This document shows positions 25,895-33,226 of a stretch of DNA of 64,000 nucleotides, in pieces. This DNA is from Telmatobacter sp049522315. GTDB lineage: Bacteria; Acidobacteriota; Terriglobia; Terriglobales; Acidobacteriaceae. Below the pieces are notes generated by a model that did not search any database, was not told the origin of the DNA, and saw only the letters and a program-made list of their open reading frames with translations. Both the position numbers and the translations under genes were made by a program. The stretch lies in NCBI GenBank assembly GCA_049522315.1, contig JBEKNY010000012.1, positions 33,857-97,856 of the forward strand, in the 5' to 3' direction. The stretch's first letter is position 1. Each line of letters begins with the position of its first letter.

Positions 25895-28800
25895 ATGCTG
25901 AGACTAAAGAAGATTCACATCCTCGGCTTCAAGAGCTTTTGCGACCGCACGGAAGTGACGGTGGCGGGCGCGGGGATTGCCGTTGTGGTGGGTCCGAACG
26001 GCTGCGGAAAGTCGAACATTCTGGATGGGGTGAGCTGGGTGCTGGGCGAGCAGAGCGCGAAGAGCCTGCGCGGCTCGCACATGCAGGACCTGATCTTTGC
26101 CGGAACCCGCGACCGCAAACCGCTGGGCATGGCGGAGGTGACGCTGACCATGATCGATCCCGAGGCCTACGAGGGGCCCGTTCCGGTGGAGCCGGAGGTG
26201 GCGATCGATCATGAAGGGCCCGCGGACTGGGACGAGGAGGAAGTACGCCGCCAGGGCGCGGCTGAGGCCGAGGAAATCGCCGCCAACGAGCAGCCGGGAC
26301 AAGCGATGGAAGAAGAGCCCGACGAGAAGCCGGCCAGCGCGCAGGCGCAAAGCGAAGGCGCGGAGCAGGGCTCGGCCGCGCCGCAGGGCGTAGTGCTGAA
26401 AATTCGCCGCCGCAAGTTCCAGAGTACGCCGCAAAAGGGCGAGGTCGTCATCACGCGGCGGCTGTTCCGCAGCGGCGAAAGCGAGTATCTGCTGAACGGC
26501 AAGCTGTGCCGCCTGCGCGACATTCAGGACATCTTCATGGGCACGGGCCTTGGTCCGGAGAGCTACGCCATCATCGGGCAGGAGCGCATTGGGCAACTGC
26601 TCAGCTCGAAGCCGTATGAGCGGCGAGCCATCATCGAAGAGGCGGCCGGCGTGACGCGCTTCAAGAACAAGAAGCGGCTGGCGGAGCTGCGGCTGGAGAG
26701 CGCGAAGCAGAACCTGGCGCGCGTGGACGATATTTTTGAAGAAGTGACGCGCCAGATGAACAGCCTGAAGCGGCAGGCAGCGAAGGCGGAGCGGTTTGCC
26801 GCCGTGCGCGAGGAGCTGCGCGGACGGCTGCGCGTGGTGCTGGCCAGCCGCATGGCCACGATGGACGCGGATCAGGCGCGGCTGGAACAGGAGATTGCGG
26901 CGCTCACGGAGCGCGTCAAGCAATCGGTGGAAGCGATTGGGCAACAGGAAGCGACGCAGCACGCGCTGACCGAGCGCGGATATGAGCTGGACCGCGAGGG
27001 CGAGGCAACGCGAACCAAGGCCAGCGAAGCCGCCGTGGAGCTGGAACGGGCCACGGTGCGCGAGCGGAGCAATACGGAGCGCGTGAGCGAGCTGGATATG
27101 CGGATTGCGGCGGCGGCGGCGGAGCTCGAACAGACGCGGACGCAAATGGCCGGAATCGAAGAGGAGCGCGCGCAGCAGCGCAGTTTCCTGGAGACGGCAG
27201 CCGGAGAGGCGCGCGAGTTCCATGAGAAAGTGGAGGCGCGCCAGGAGGAGGCCCGCGCCGCGGCCGAAGAAGTCTACACGGCGGAGCGCGAGATGGAAGC
27301 CGGCCGCCGCCACACTATGCATCTGCTGACGCTGGCAGGCAACGCACGCAATTCCACCGCGCAGGGCGAAGAGAGCCTGGCCGCTCTGGAGCGCGAAGCG
27401 GAGCGGCTCGACGGAGAGATGGGCCAGGCGCACAGCGAGCAGGAAAATCTCGGCCGTCAAATGGGCGAGTCGCGACAGCGCTTTGAGACGGCAGATGCGG
27501 CTTTGAAACGGCTGGAGGAGGAGATTGCCGCGCTGCGCGAGACCCTGCAGGCCAAGCGGCAGGAGGAAGGCGCGCGGCGCGCCCTTGCCAACCAACTGCG
27601 CAGCGGGCAGGCGTCCGTGGCGGGACGGCGCGACTCGCTCAACGCGCTCATTCGCAATCATGGCTACGCCACCGACACGGTACGGAAACTGCTGAAGCCG
27701 GGAGCGCTGGGGCCGGCAGTGGCGCCGGTGGGCACGCTGGCGGACTTCCTGGAGGTGAGCGGAGAACACGAAGGCGTGGTGGACGAGTTTCTGCGCGAAG
27801 AGCTGAATTACGTAGTGGTGGAAAGCTGGGGCGCGGCGGAAGAGGGTGTGCGCGTACTGAAGACCAGCGATGGCCGGGCGACGTTCCTGATTCACTCCGA
27901 CGCGCAGGGCGAGCTGTTTGAGACCAGCGCGGGACCGGTGAAGGAGCCGGGACTGACGCCGCTGCGCGAGGCCATCAAGGTGCTGAACGGGTTTGGGAGG
28001 TCGCTGGAAGCGGTTCTGCCCAAGCTGCGGCACGGCTACCTTGCCGAGAATGCCATCGAGGCGCAGCGGCTGGCATTGCGCTATACCTATGCCTACTTCC
28101 TCACACCGGAGGGCGAGTGCTTTCACAGCTCGACGGTGACGGGCGGCAAGCCGGCCAGCGAAGGACCACTGGCGCTGAAACGCGAGCTACGCGAGATCGA
28201 AGGACGGTTGTCGAGGCTGGAGACGGAGCTAGCGCAGGCGGAGAAAGAGGCCGAGGCGCTCACGCGGACGATCGAGGCGTTGACGGCACAGGTGGAGGCG
28301 CGCGGTGAGGAGCGGCGGGGGGCCGAGAGCGAGGCGGCCAACCTGGGGGCTGCGCTGAAGCAGATGGAAGCCGAGGCGCAACGCATCGAGAGGCGATTGC
28401 AGGACTGGCAGGCGCAGGCGGCACGGAACAAGGATGCACGCGAAACAAAGCGGCAGACGATTGCCGAGAAGCGCGAGGAGGCGGCACGGCTTGAGGCCGA
28501 GCATACGCAGGCAGAAAACAGCCTGAACGCGCAACAAGCGCAACTGGAGGTTCTGCGCCAGAAACGCGAGACGCTACAACAGGAAGCGGCGCGGATGACG
28601 GCAGAGTTGGCCGGGCTGGAAGAGCGGCGGCGCGGCGCGGAAGCGGGGTTCCAGCGCATCGACCGGCTGTTTGCCGATCTCGAACGCCGCGTGCAGGCGA
28701 TGGAGCAGCAGCGCGCGGCTGCGACAACGGAGCGCGAACAGCGCGTGAGCGAGAACGCCGAGCTGGTGCAGCGGCAGACGGAGCTTTCAGCGGTGCGGGC

Positions 28801-29731
28801 TGAGGCGCTGGCCAAGGCACAGTCGATTGGCGAGCAGGCGCAGACGCTGCGCCAGCAGTTGGCAGAGATGGAGACGCAACTGAAGACCGGGCGGGCGGCG
28901 CTGGACCAATTGCGCGAGGACCGCGCCGGTTTTTCCAGCGAACTGGCCAAACTGCACTCCGATCTGGAGTATCTGGAGGCAAGCTGCCTGGCCGAGGTAA
29001 ACGTGGAGGCGCAGGTGCTGCGCGCCGATGCGGAGATCGGGCGGTTGGCAGGCGAAGAACTTGCCACCGAGGAGGAGACCTGCCGCGCGCTGCGCCAGCG
29101 GCTCGACCAGATGGGGCCGGTGAACATGATGGCGCTCGACGAATACAAGGAAACGGCGGAGCGGCACGGATTCCTCATGATTCAACGCCAAGATCTGATC
29201 GAGTCCATCGAGAACACGCAGGAAACGATCAAAGAGATCGAAGCCATCTCGCGCACCAAGTTCGACGAGGCGCTGACACGTATTAACGAGAATTTCGGCA
29301 AGGTCTTCGTGCGGCTGTTCCAGGGCGGGCAGGCGTTTCTGCGCGTGAGCGACGAAGAGAACCAGGACGAGAGCGGGCTGGATATCGTGGTTTCGCCGCC
29401 GGGCAAGAAGCTGCAGAATATTTTGCTGCTGTCGGGCGGCGAGAAGGCGCTTGCGGCACTGGCGCTGCTGATCGGCGTCTTTCAGTTCCGGCCCAGCCCG
29501 TTCTGCGTGCTCGACGAGGTGGACGCGGCGCTGGACGAGACCAATGTGGGCCGCTTTGCCGACCTGCTGCACTCGCTCAGCCACGACACGCAGTTCCTGA
29601 TCGTGACGCACTCCAAGCGCATGATGCAGACCGCCGATATGATCTACGGCGTAACGATGCAGGAGCCGGGCGTGTCGAAGGTCGTGAGCGTGAGGCTGGG
29701 GCACCGGGAGCAGAGGAGAGCAACGGCGTAG
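25895..29731 (+). CDS. smc: Chromosome segregation ATPase Smc
   Basis: A 1278-residue condensin subunit that loops and compacts DNA with ScpA/ScpB. The N-terminal head has Walker A VVVGPNGCGKSNILDGVSW; long coiled coils surround a hinge at about residues 590-720; the C-terminal head has signature LLLSGGEKALAALALL and Walker B FCVLDEVDAALDETN. ATG 25895 (GGAG upstream) is preferred over GTG 25889. Residues about 93-180 of the head carry an extra acidic, Ala/Glu/Gln/Pro-rich segment between LTMIDPE and EVVITRRLFRSGESEYLLNG, where Bacillus-type Smc has only a short loop. The gene is alone in its transcription unit. Confidence 0.96.
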   Translation: MLRLKKIHILGFKSFCDRTEVTVAGAGIAVVVGPNGCGKSNILDGVSWVLGEQSAKSLRGSHMQDLIFAGTRDRKPLGMAEVTLTMIDPEAYEGPVPVEPEVAIDHEGPADWDEEEVRRQGAAEAEEIAANEQPGQAMEEEPDEKPASAQAQSEGAEQGSAAPQGVVLKIRRRKFQSTPQKGEVVITRRLFRSGESEYLLNGKLCRLRDIQDIFMGTGLGPESYAIIGQERIGQLLSSKPYERRAIIEEAAGVTRFKNKKRLAELRLESAKQNLARVDDIFEEVTRQMNSLKRQAAKAERFAAVREELRGRLRVVLASRMATMDADQARLEQEIAALTERVKQSVEAIGQQEATQHALTERGYELDREGEATRTKASEAAVELERATVRERSNTERVSELDMRIAAAAAELEQTRTQMAGIEEERAQQRSFLETAAGEAREFHEKVEARQEEARAAAEEVYTAEREMEAGRRHTMHLLTLAGNARNSTAQGEESLAALEREAERLDGEMGQAHSEQENLGRQMGESRQRFETADAALKRLEEEIAALRETLQAKRQEEGARRALANQLRSGQASVAGRRDSLNALIRNHGYATDTVRKLLKPGALGPAVAPVGTLADFLEVSGEHEGVVDEFLREELNYVVVESWGAAEEGVRVLKTSDGRATFLIHSDAQGELFETSAGPVKEPGLTPLREAIKVLNGFGRSLEAVLPKLRHGYLAENAIEAQRLALRYTYAYFLTPEGECFHSSTVTGGKPASEGPLALKRELREIEGRLSRLETELAQAEKEAEALTRTIEALTAQVEARGEERRGAESEAANLGAALKQMEAEAQRIERRLQDWQAQAARNKDARETKRQTIAEKREEAARLEAEHTQAENSLNAQQAQLEVLRQKRETLQQEAARMTAELAGLEERRRGAEAGFQRIDRLFADLERRVQAMEQQRAAATTEREQRVSENAELVQRQTELSAVRAEALAKAQSIGEQAQTLRQQLAEMETQLKTGRAALDQLREDRAGFSSELAKLHSDLEYLEASCLAEVNVEAQVLRADAEIGRLAGEELATEEETCRALRQRLDQMGPVNMMALDEYKETAERHGFLMIQRQDLIESIENTQETIKEIEAISRTKFDEALTRINENFGKVFVRLFQGGQAFLRVSDEENQDESGLDIVVSPPGKKLQNILLLSGGEKALAALALLIGVFQFRPSPFCVLDEVDAALDETNVGRFADLLHSLSHDTQFLIVTHSKRMMQTADMIYGVTMQEPGVSKVVSVRLGHREQRRATA

Positions 29732-30253
29732 CTTTCAGCTATCAGCTTTCAGCCTAGACGGCGGCCGGTTTGGCCGTTGCGGCATCCCCGGTCTCAGAAA
29801 CGAGGCCTGGGGCACCGGGCACCCGGCCGCCTGCTGAACTTTGTGCGTTGCGCGGGCAACACAGCCTGACTGACTTCGAGAGCCAGCCGGGCAAACCGCA
29901 CCAGTCAAACCGCAGCCATAGTCAATGCGAACAGCCAGGGCAGCTTCAGCTTAACCCTGTTCCTGTCACCTTCCAAACACGCTTATCGAGGATGCCAACA
30001 GAGCCCGTAGTTTCCTACGCGGTCCATTCCGCATGGCGGGGCATCGGTGTTCCCGCATTGCGGTAGGATAACGGACTGCGGCACGGGCAGCCCCTCGAGC
30101 AAAGGGAGCGCGAAGGATGTTCCCACAAAGTCAGTTGGCGTGGCGCAGAAGCTGGAATGTTCAAAGAGCGTTTTCCAGACAAAAAATCGCCCCCGACGGA
30201 ATACTTCGCATCGGAGGCGCTTGTAGTTCTTCTTACACAAGATAAAGACGGGG

Positions 30254-30296
30254 ACCAGTAGCCGGCACTGGAGGTCGGTAGCGCGCAGCTACTGGT
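30254..30296. repeat. Inverted repeat ACCAGTAGC...GCTACTGGT
   Basis: A perfect 9-bp stem (30254-30262 with 30288-30296), extended outward by GGG / TCCC and containing an inner CCG / CGG pairing. It forms a structured 50-base block of unknown role. Confidence 0.6.
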
Positions 30297-30436
30297 GATC
30301 CCTGCATTAAACGAGACTAGCCGCGGCTTCCCCTTTCCACTGCTGCCTCGTGTCGCCCGGCTCAAAGAGGGCTCATCTTACACTCCCCCCGAACCATGTT
30401 GACGATGGTAGTGTCTCCCATGCAGAGAGGTCATTC

Positions 30437-30452
30437 CGTGACGGCCGTCACA
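30437..30452. promoter_or_regulatory. CRP/FNR-like palindromic operator upstream of purC
   Basis: CGTGACGGCCGTCACA contains the perfect palindrome GTGACGGCCGTCAC and fits TGTGA-N6-TCACA at 9 of 10 positions. It lies about 115 bases before the -35 box. Assignment to a CRP-family regulator is inference. Confidence 0.35.
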
Positions 30453-30567
30453 GGGTCTTGTGTTAAGAGCGCAGCGCGGAATATGCCCCGATTCCGGCGT
30501 AAGCCGTGCCCAACTACGAGTTCTTCGCACTGGCCAATCCGGCTCCAGGACCAGACTGCGAAGGTTA

Positions 30568-30596
30568 TTGACAAAGCGAGTTGGCCGCCCGACAAT
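30568..30596 (+). promoter_or_regulatory. Sigma-70 promoter of purC
   Basis: Consensus TTGACA (30568-30573), 17-base spacer, GACAAT (30591-30596). The predicted start leaves a leader of about 27 bases with GAGGAAG before ATG 30630. Confidence 0.7.
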
Positions 30597-30629
30597 CGGA
30601 GATTCAGTTCCCCCCGAGGAAGACCTCCC

Positions 30630-31523
30630 ATGGCAGCATTGCTCACAACCCATCTTGGCAGCACGCCCCTGCTTGGGCGGGGCAAGGTGCGCGACTTGTA
30701 CGCCGTGGACGGCGCTTTGTTGCTGGTGGCCACGGACCGTATCTCAGCGTTCGACCACGTGCTGGCGACGGGAATTCCGGACAAAGGCAAGATCCTGACG
30801 CAGATTTCGCTTTTCTGGTTCGAACTGCTGAAGGACATGGTTCCGAATCACCTGATCACGGCGGAGGTGGACGAGTTCCCTGCCGGGTTGCAGCAGTATG
30901 CCGATCAACTGAAGGGCCGCTCGATGCTGGTGAAGCGTGCGGGGATGTTTCCGGTGGAGTGCGTGGCGCGGGGCTACCTGACAGGGTCGGGGTGGAAGGA
31001 GTATCGGACATCGGGAACGGTGTGCGGGATCGGACTGCCGGCGGGGTTGCTGGACGGATCGCGGCTGCCGGATCCGGTGTTCACGCCGGCCACGAAGGCC
31101 GAGGGCGGGGCGCACGACGAGAATATTCCGTACGCGGCGGTGGAGAAGATTGTGGGGGCGGACGATGCCGCGGAATTGCGGCGCCTGACGCTGGCTATCT
31201 ACCGGCGGGCGGCCGAGCACGCCGAGTCGTGCGGATTGATTTTGGCAGACACGAAATTTGAGTTTGGCAAGACCGCGGAAGGGATTATCCTTGCCGATGA
31301 GGTATTGACGCCGGACTCGTCGCGCTTCTGGGATGGGAAGTCGTGGAAGCCCGGAGGCGCGCAGCCTTCGTTCGACAAGCAATTCGTACGCGATTACCTG
31401 GAAGGGATCCACTGGAACAAGCAAGCGCCGGCGCCGGGGTTGCCGGACGAAGTTGTGGAAGGCACGCGGGCCAAGTATCTGGAAGTCTACCGGCGCTTGA
31501 CGGGCCGGCAGGTGGCACTTTAA
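30630..31523 (+). CDS. purC: Phosphoribosylaminoimidazole-succinocarboxamide synthase
   Basis: A 297-residue enzyme of purine synthesis that joins CAIR and aspartate using ATP to give SAICAR. Motifs: LLGRGKVRDLYAVDGALLLV with the ATP-binding loop, LVATDRISAFDHVLATGIPD, VECVARGYLTGSGWKEY, and LADTKFEFGKTAEGIILADE, all diagnostic. The ATG at 30630 is supported by GAGGAAG and by the promoter just upstream; an open frame extending back to 30396 is excluded. A Cvp-type gene follows 38 bp later, so it may head an operon with cvpA, echoing the cvpA-purF pairing of other bacteria. Confidence 0.96.
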   Translation: MAALLTTHLGSTPLLGRGKVRDLYAVDGALLLVATDRISAFDHVLATGIPDKGKILTQISLFWFELLKDMVPNHLITAEVDEFPAGLQQYADQLKGRSMLVKRAGMFPVECVARGYLTGSGWKEYRTSGTVCGIGLPAGLLDGSRLPDPVFTPATKAEGGAHDENIPYAAVEKIVGADDAAELRRLTLAIYRRAAEHAESCGLILADTKFEFGKTAEGIILADEVLTPDSSRFWDGKSWKPGGAQPSFDKQFVRDYLEGIHWNKQAPAPGLPDEVVEGTRAKYLEVYRRLTGRQVAL

Positions 31524-31561
31524 GCAGTTGAGCGGATTCAAGGACGAGCACGGAGCCGATT

Positions 31562-32104
31562 ATGACTTGGGCGGATTGGATCATCCTGGCGGTGCTGGCG
31601 GCAACGACGGTGGGCGGCCTTGCCCAAGGGTTTTTCCGCACCGCCTGCTCGCTGATCGGATTGATCTTCGGATTGACGCTGGCGTCATGGAACTACGCAC
31701 GCGTGGGTTCGATATTCATGCAGATGGTGAAGGTGGAAGCGCTCGCCAACGCCATAGGGTTCGTGGTGATCGCAGTGATCATCATGATGATTGCGAACGT
31801 GATTGGCGGCCTGCTGGCGAAGACCTTCCGCTGGCTGGGTCTGGGGTGCCTGGATGGTTTGTTGGGAGCGCTTCTCGGATTTGCTCAGGGTGCCATGCTG
31901 GTGATGATTTGCATCCTGGCGACGGTGGCCTTCTTCCCAGGGCAGCACTGGCTGGCCGAGGCACGGCTGCCAAAGATGTTTATCGGGGCCTGCCACCTGA
32001 GCACGCGCATGACGCCGGGCGAACTCGGCAACCGTGTGCGTGAGGGTTTAAGATTGCTGGAACACGAATCGCCGCAGTGGATGCACCCCGGTGGTGTATC
32101 TTGA
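31562..32104 (+). CDS. cvpA: CvpA-family membrane protein
   Basis: A 180-residue inner-membrane protein with four hydrophobic segments: WIILAVLAATTVGGLAQG, a Gly/Ala-rich second segment, AIGFVVIAVIIMMIANVI and GAMLVMICILATVAFF. The TWADWIILAVLA start and the loop LGLGCLDGLLGALLGFAQG are typical of the colicin-V-production family, whose exact role is not settled but touches envelope integrity and purine operons. It lies 38 bp after purC. Confidence 0.85.
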   Translation: MTWADWIILAVLAATTVGGLAQGFFRTACSLIGLIFGLTLASWNYARVGSIFMQMVKVEALANAIGFVVIAVIIMMIANVIGGLLAKTFRWLGLGCLDGLLGALLGFAQGAMLVMICILATVAFFPGQHWLAEARLPKMFIGACHLSTRMTPGELGNRVREGLRLLEHESPQWMHPGGVS

Positions 32105-32171
32105 TGGGATGTGCTGCAAGACTGCGCGGGGCGGTTTCGACTAGATTGACCGAGAAGGGCAAGAGGAAAGC

Positions 32172-32459
32172 GTGAGACGAGAACTGGACAGCCTGGTGAC
32201 GCAAATGCACTCCAGCGGCATCCGCTACGACGAGGCCGTGCGCGAGTTTAAGAAGCAGTATCTGCGTGAGGTATTGCTGGCACACCGGGGAAACCAGTGC
32301 AAGGCGGCGGAGGAGCTGGGTATGCACCGCAATACACTGAGCCGGGCCATGGCGGATCTGGGGCTGGACCTGGCCGAAGTGCGCGCCGGGCTCAAGCGTC
32401 CGCCGCGGAGCGAGCGTCCTATATATAGCGCGTTTCGCCAAGGCTACCGCCAAGGCTGA
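32172..32459 (+). CDS. Fis-type helix-turn-helix protein
   Basis: A 95-residue DNA-binding protein with a Fis/NtrC C-terminal-type HTH_8: EFKKQYLREVLLAHRGNQCK followed by AAEELGMHRNTLSRAMADLG, the recognition helix. It lacks the receiver and AAA+ modules of NtrC proteins, so it is a stand-alone HTH. The start at 32172 is GTG; a GAGGAAAG sequence precedes it. It sits 67 bp after cvpA and 17 bp before the HAD gene, suggesting an operon. Confidence 0.8.
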   Translation: MRRELDSLVTQMHSSGIRYDEAVREFKKQYLREVLLAHRGNQCKAAEELGMHRNTLSRAMADLGLDLAEVRAGLKRPPRSERPIYSAFRQGYRQG

Positions 32460-32476
32460 CAGCGCTGCCCGCAACG

Positions 32477-33226
32477 ATGCAAAGAACACAACAGAACATC
32501 GAAGCCCATCTCGCGATCGAGCCGGATTTCGCCTGGGACGGGCAAGACGCCTATCTGTTCGACATTGACGGCACGCTGTTGCGGAGCCGGGACCGCGTAC
32601 ACTTCGAGTCGGTGGCTGCGAGCGTGCAGCGGGTGACGGGATTCGAGGTCACGCTGTCGGGAATCCTAGTGCACGGCAGCACCGACACGGCGATTCTGCG
32701 CGAAGCGTGCCGCCAGGCGGGGGTTCCGGCCAAGGTTCTGGAAGAGCAGTACGACGCGATTCTGGAAGCGATGCGGGATTGCGTGGCCGAGCGGCGCCAG
32801 GAACTGGATCCGGAGCTGATGCCTGGAGTGGAGGAGGCGCTGCGCCACCTGGCCCGCCGCGGCGCGCTACTGGGAGTGGCTTCGGGCAATCTGGAGGCCA
32901 TCGGCTGGATCAAGATCGAGAAGGCGGGGCTACGCGAGTGGTTCCGCTTCGGCGGCTTCAGCGATCGCTTTCCTGTCCGCGCGGAGTTGGTTGGGCACGC
33001 AGCGCGGAAGGCCCGCGAGCTGGCAGGCCCCGAAGGGCGCCCCGATGCCAGGATTTGCGTGGTGGGGGACACACCGCGCGACATTGAGGCAGCACATGCC
33101 AACTTTCTCCCCATCGTTGCCGTCGCCACCGGAAAGTATAGTTTCGACGAGTTGCTGAAGCGCCATCCGGAGGCCTGTGTTTCCTCGCTGGCCGATCTGA
33201 TGGCGATGGCCCCGAGCGCAGCATGA
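32477..33226 (+). CDS. HAD-superfamily hydrolase, phosphoglycolate-phosphatase-like
   Basis: A 249-residue cytoplasmic phosphatase. HAD motif I is YLFDIDGTLL with the nucleophile and acid Asp pair; motif II is LGVASGNLEAI; motif IV is CVVGDTPRDIEAAH. A helical cap (ILREACRQAGVPAKV) inserts after motif I, a type I cap as in Gph and beta-phosphoglucomutase. The substrate is not determinable. It overlaps the secretin gene by 4 bases (ATGA). Confidence 0.88.
   Translation: MQRTQQNIEAHLAIEPDFAWDGQDAYLFDIDGTLLRSRDRVHFESVAASVQRVTGFEVTLSGILVHGSTDTAILREACRQAGVPAKVLEEQYDAILEAMRDCVAERRQELDPELMPGVEEALRHLARRGALLGVASGNLEAIGWIKIEKAGLREWFRFGGFSDRFPVRAELVGHAARKARELAGPEGRPDARICVVGDTPRDIEAAHANFLPIVAVATGKYSFDELLKRHPEACVSSLADLMAMAPSAA

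Larger units (their letters stand above)
29732..30567. other. 836-bp gene-poor spacer between smc and purC
   Basis: It begins with CAGCTATCAGCTTTCAGCC-type repeats. Open frames on the minus strand (29983-30365) have unusual composition and no start signals, so they are not called. It contains an inverted repeat at 30254-30296, an 11-base match (30407-30417 region, GGTAGTGTCTC) to the end of the MITE at 9847, and a palindrome at 30438-30451. A decayed gene or mobile remnant is possible. Confidence 0.45.

Noticed and set aside
25904..28126. 740-codon open frame on the minus strand
   Set aside because: It is antisense to smc; composition is Arg/Leu/His-rich with no domain.
30015..30365. 116-codon and 85-codon minus-strand frames between smc and purC
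   Set aside because: The product is Ser/Arg/Pro-rich without any family resemblance and has no start signal; possibly a decayed gene but not supportable.
30396..30629. N-terminal extension of purC
   Set aside because: The promoter at 30568-30596 and GAGGAAG before ATG 30630 place the start at 30630; the upstream residues do not resemble the family.
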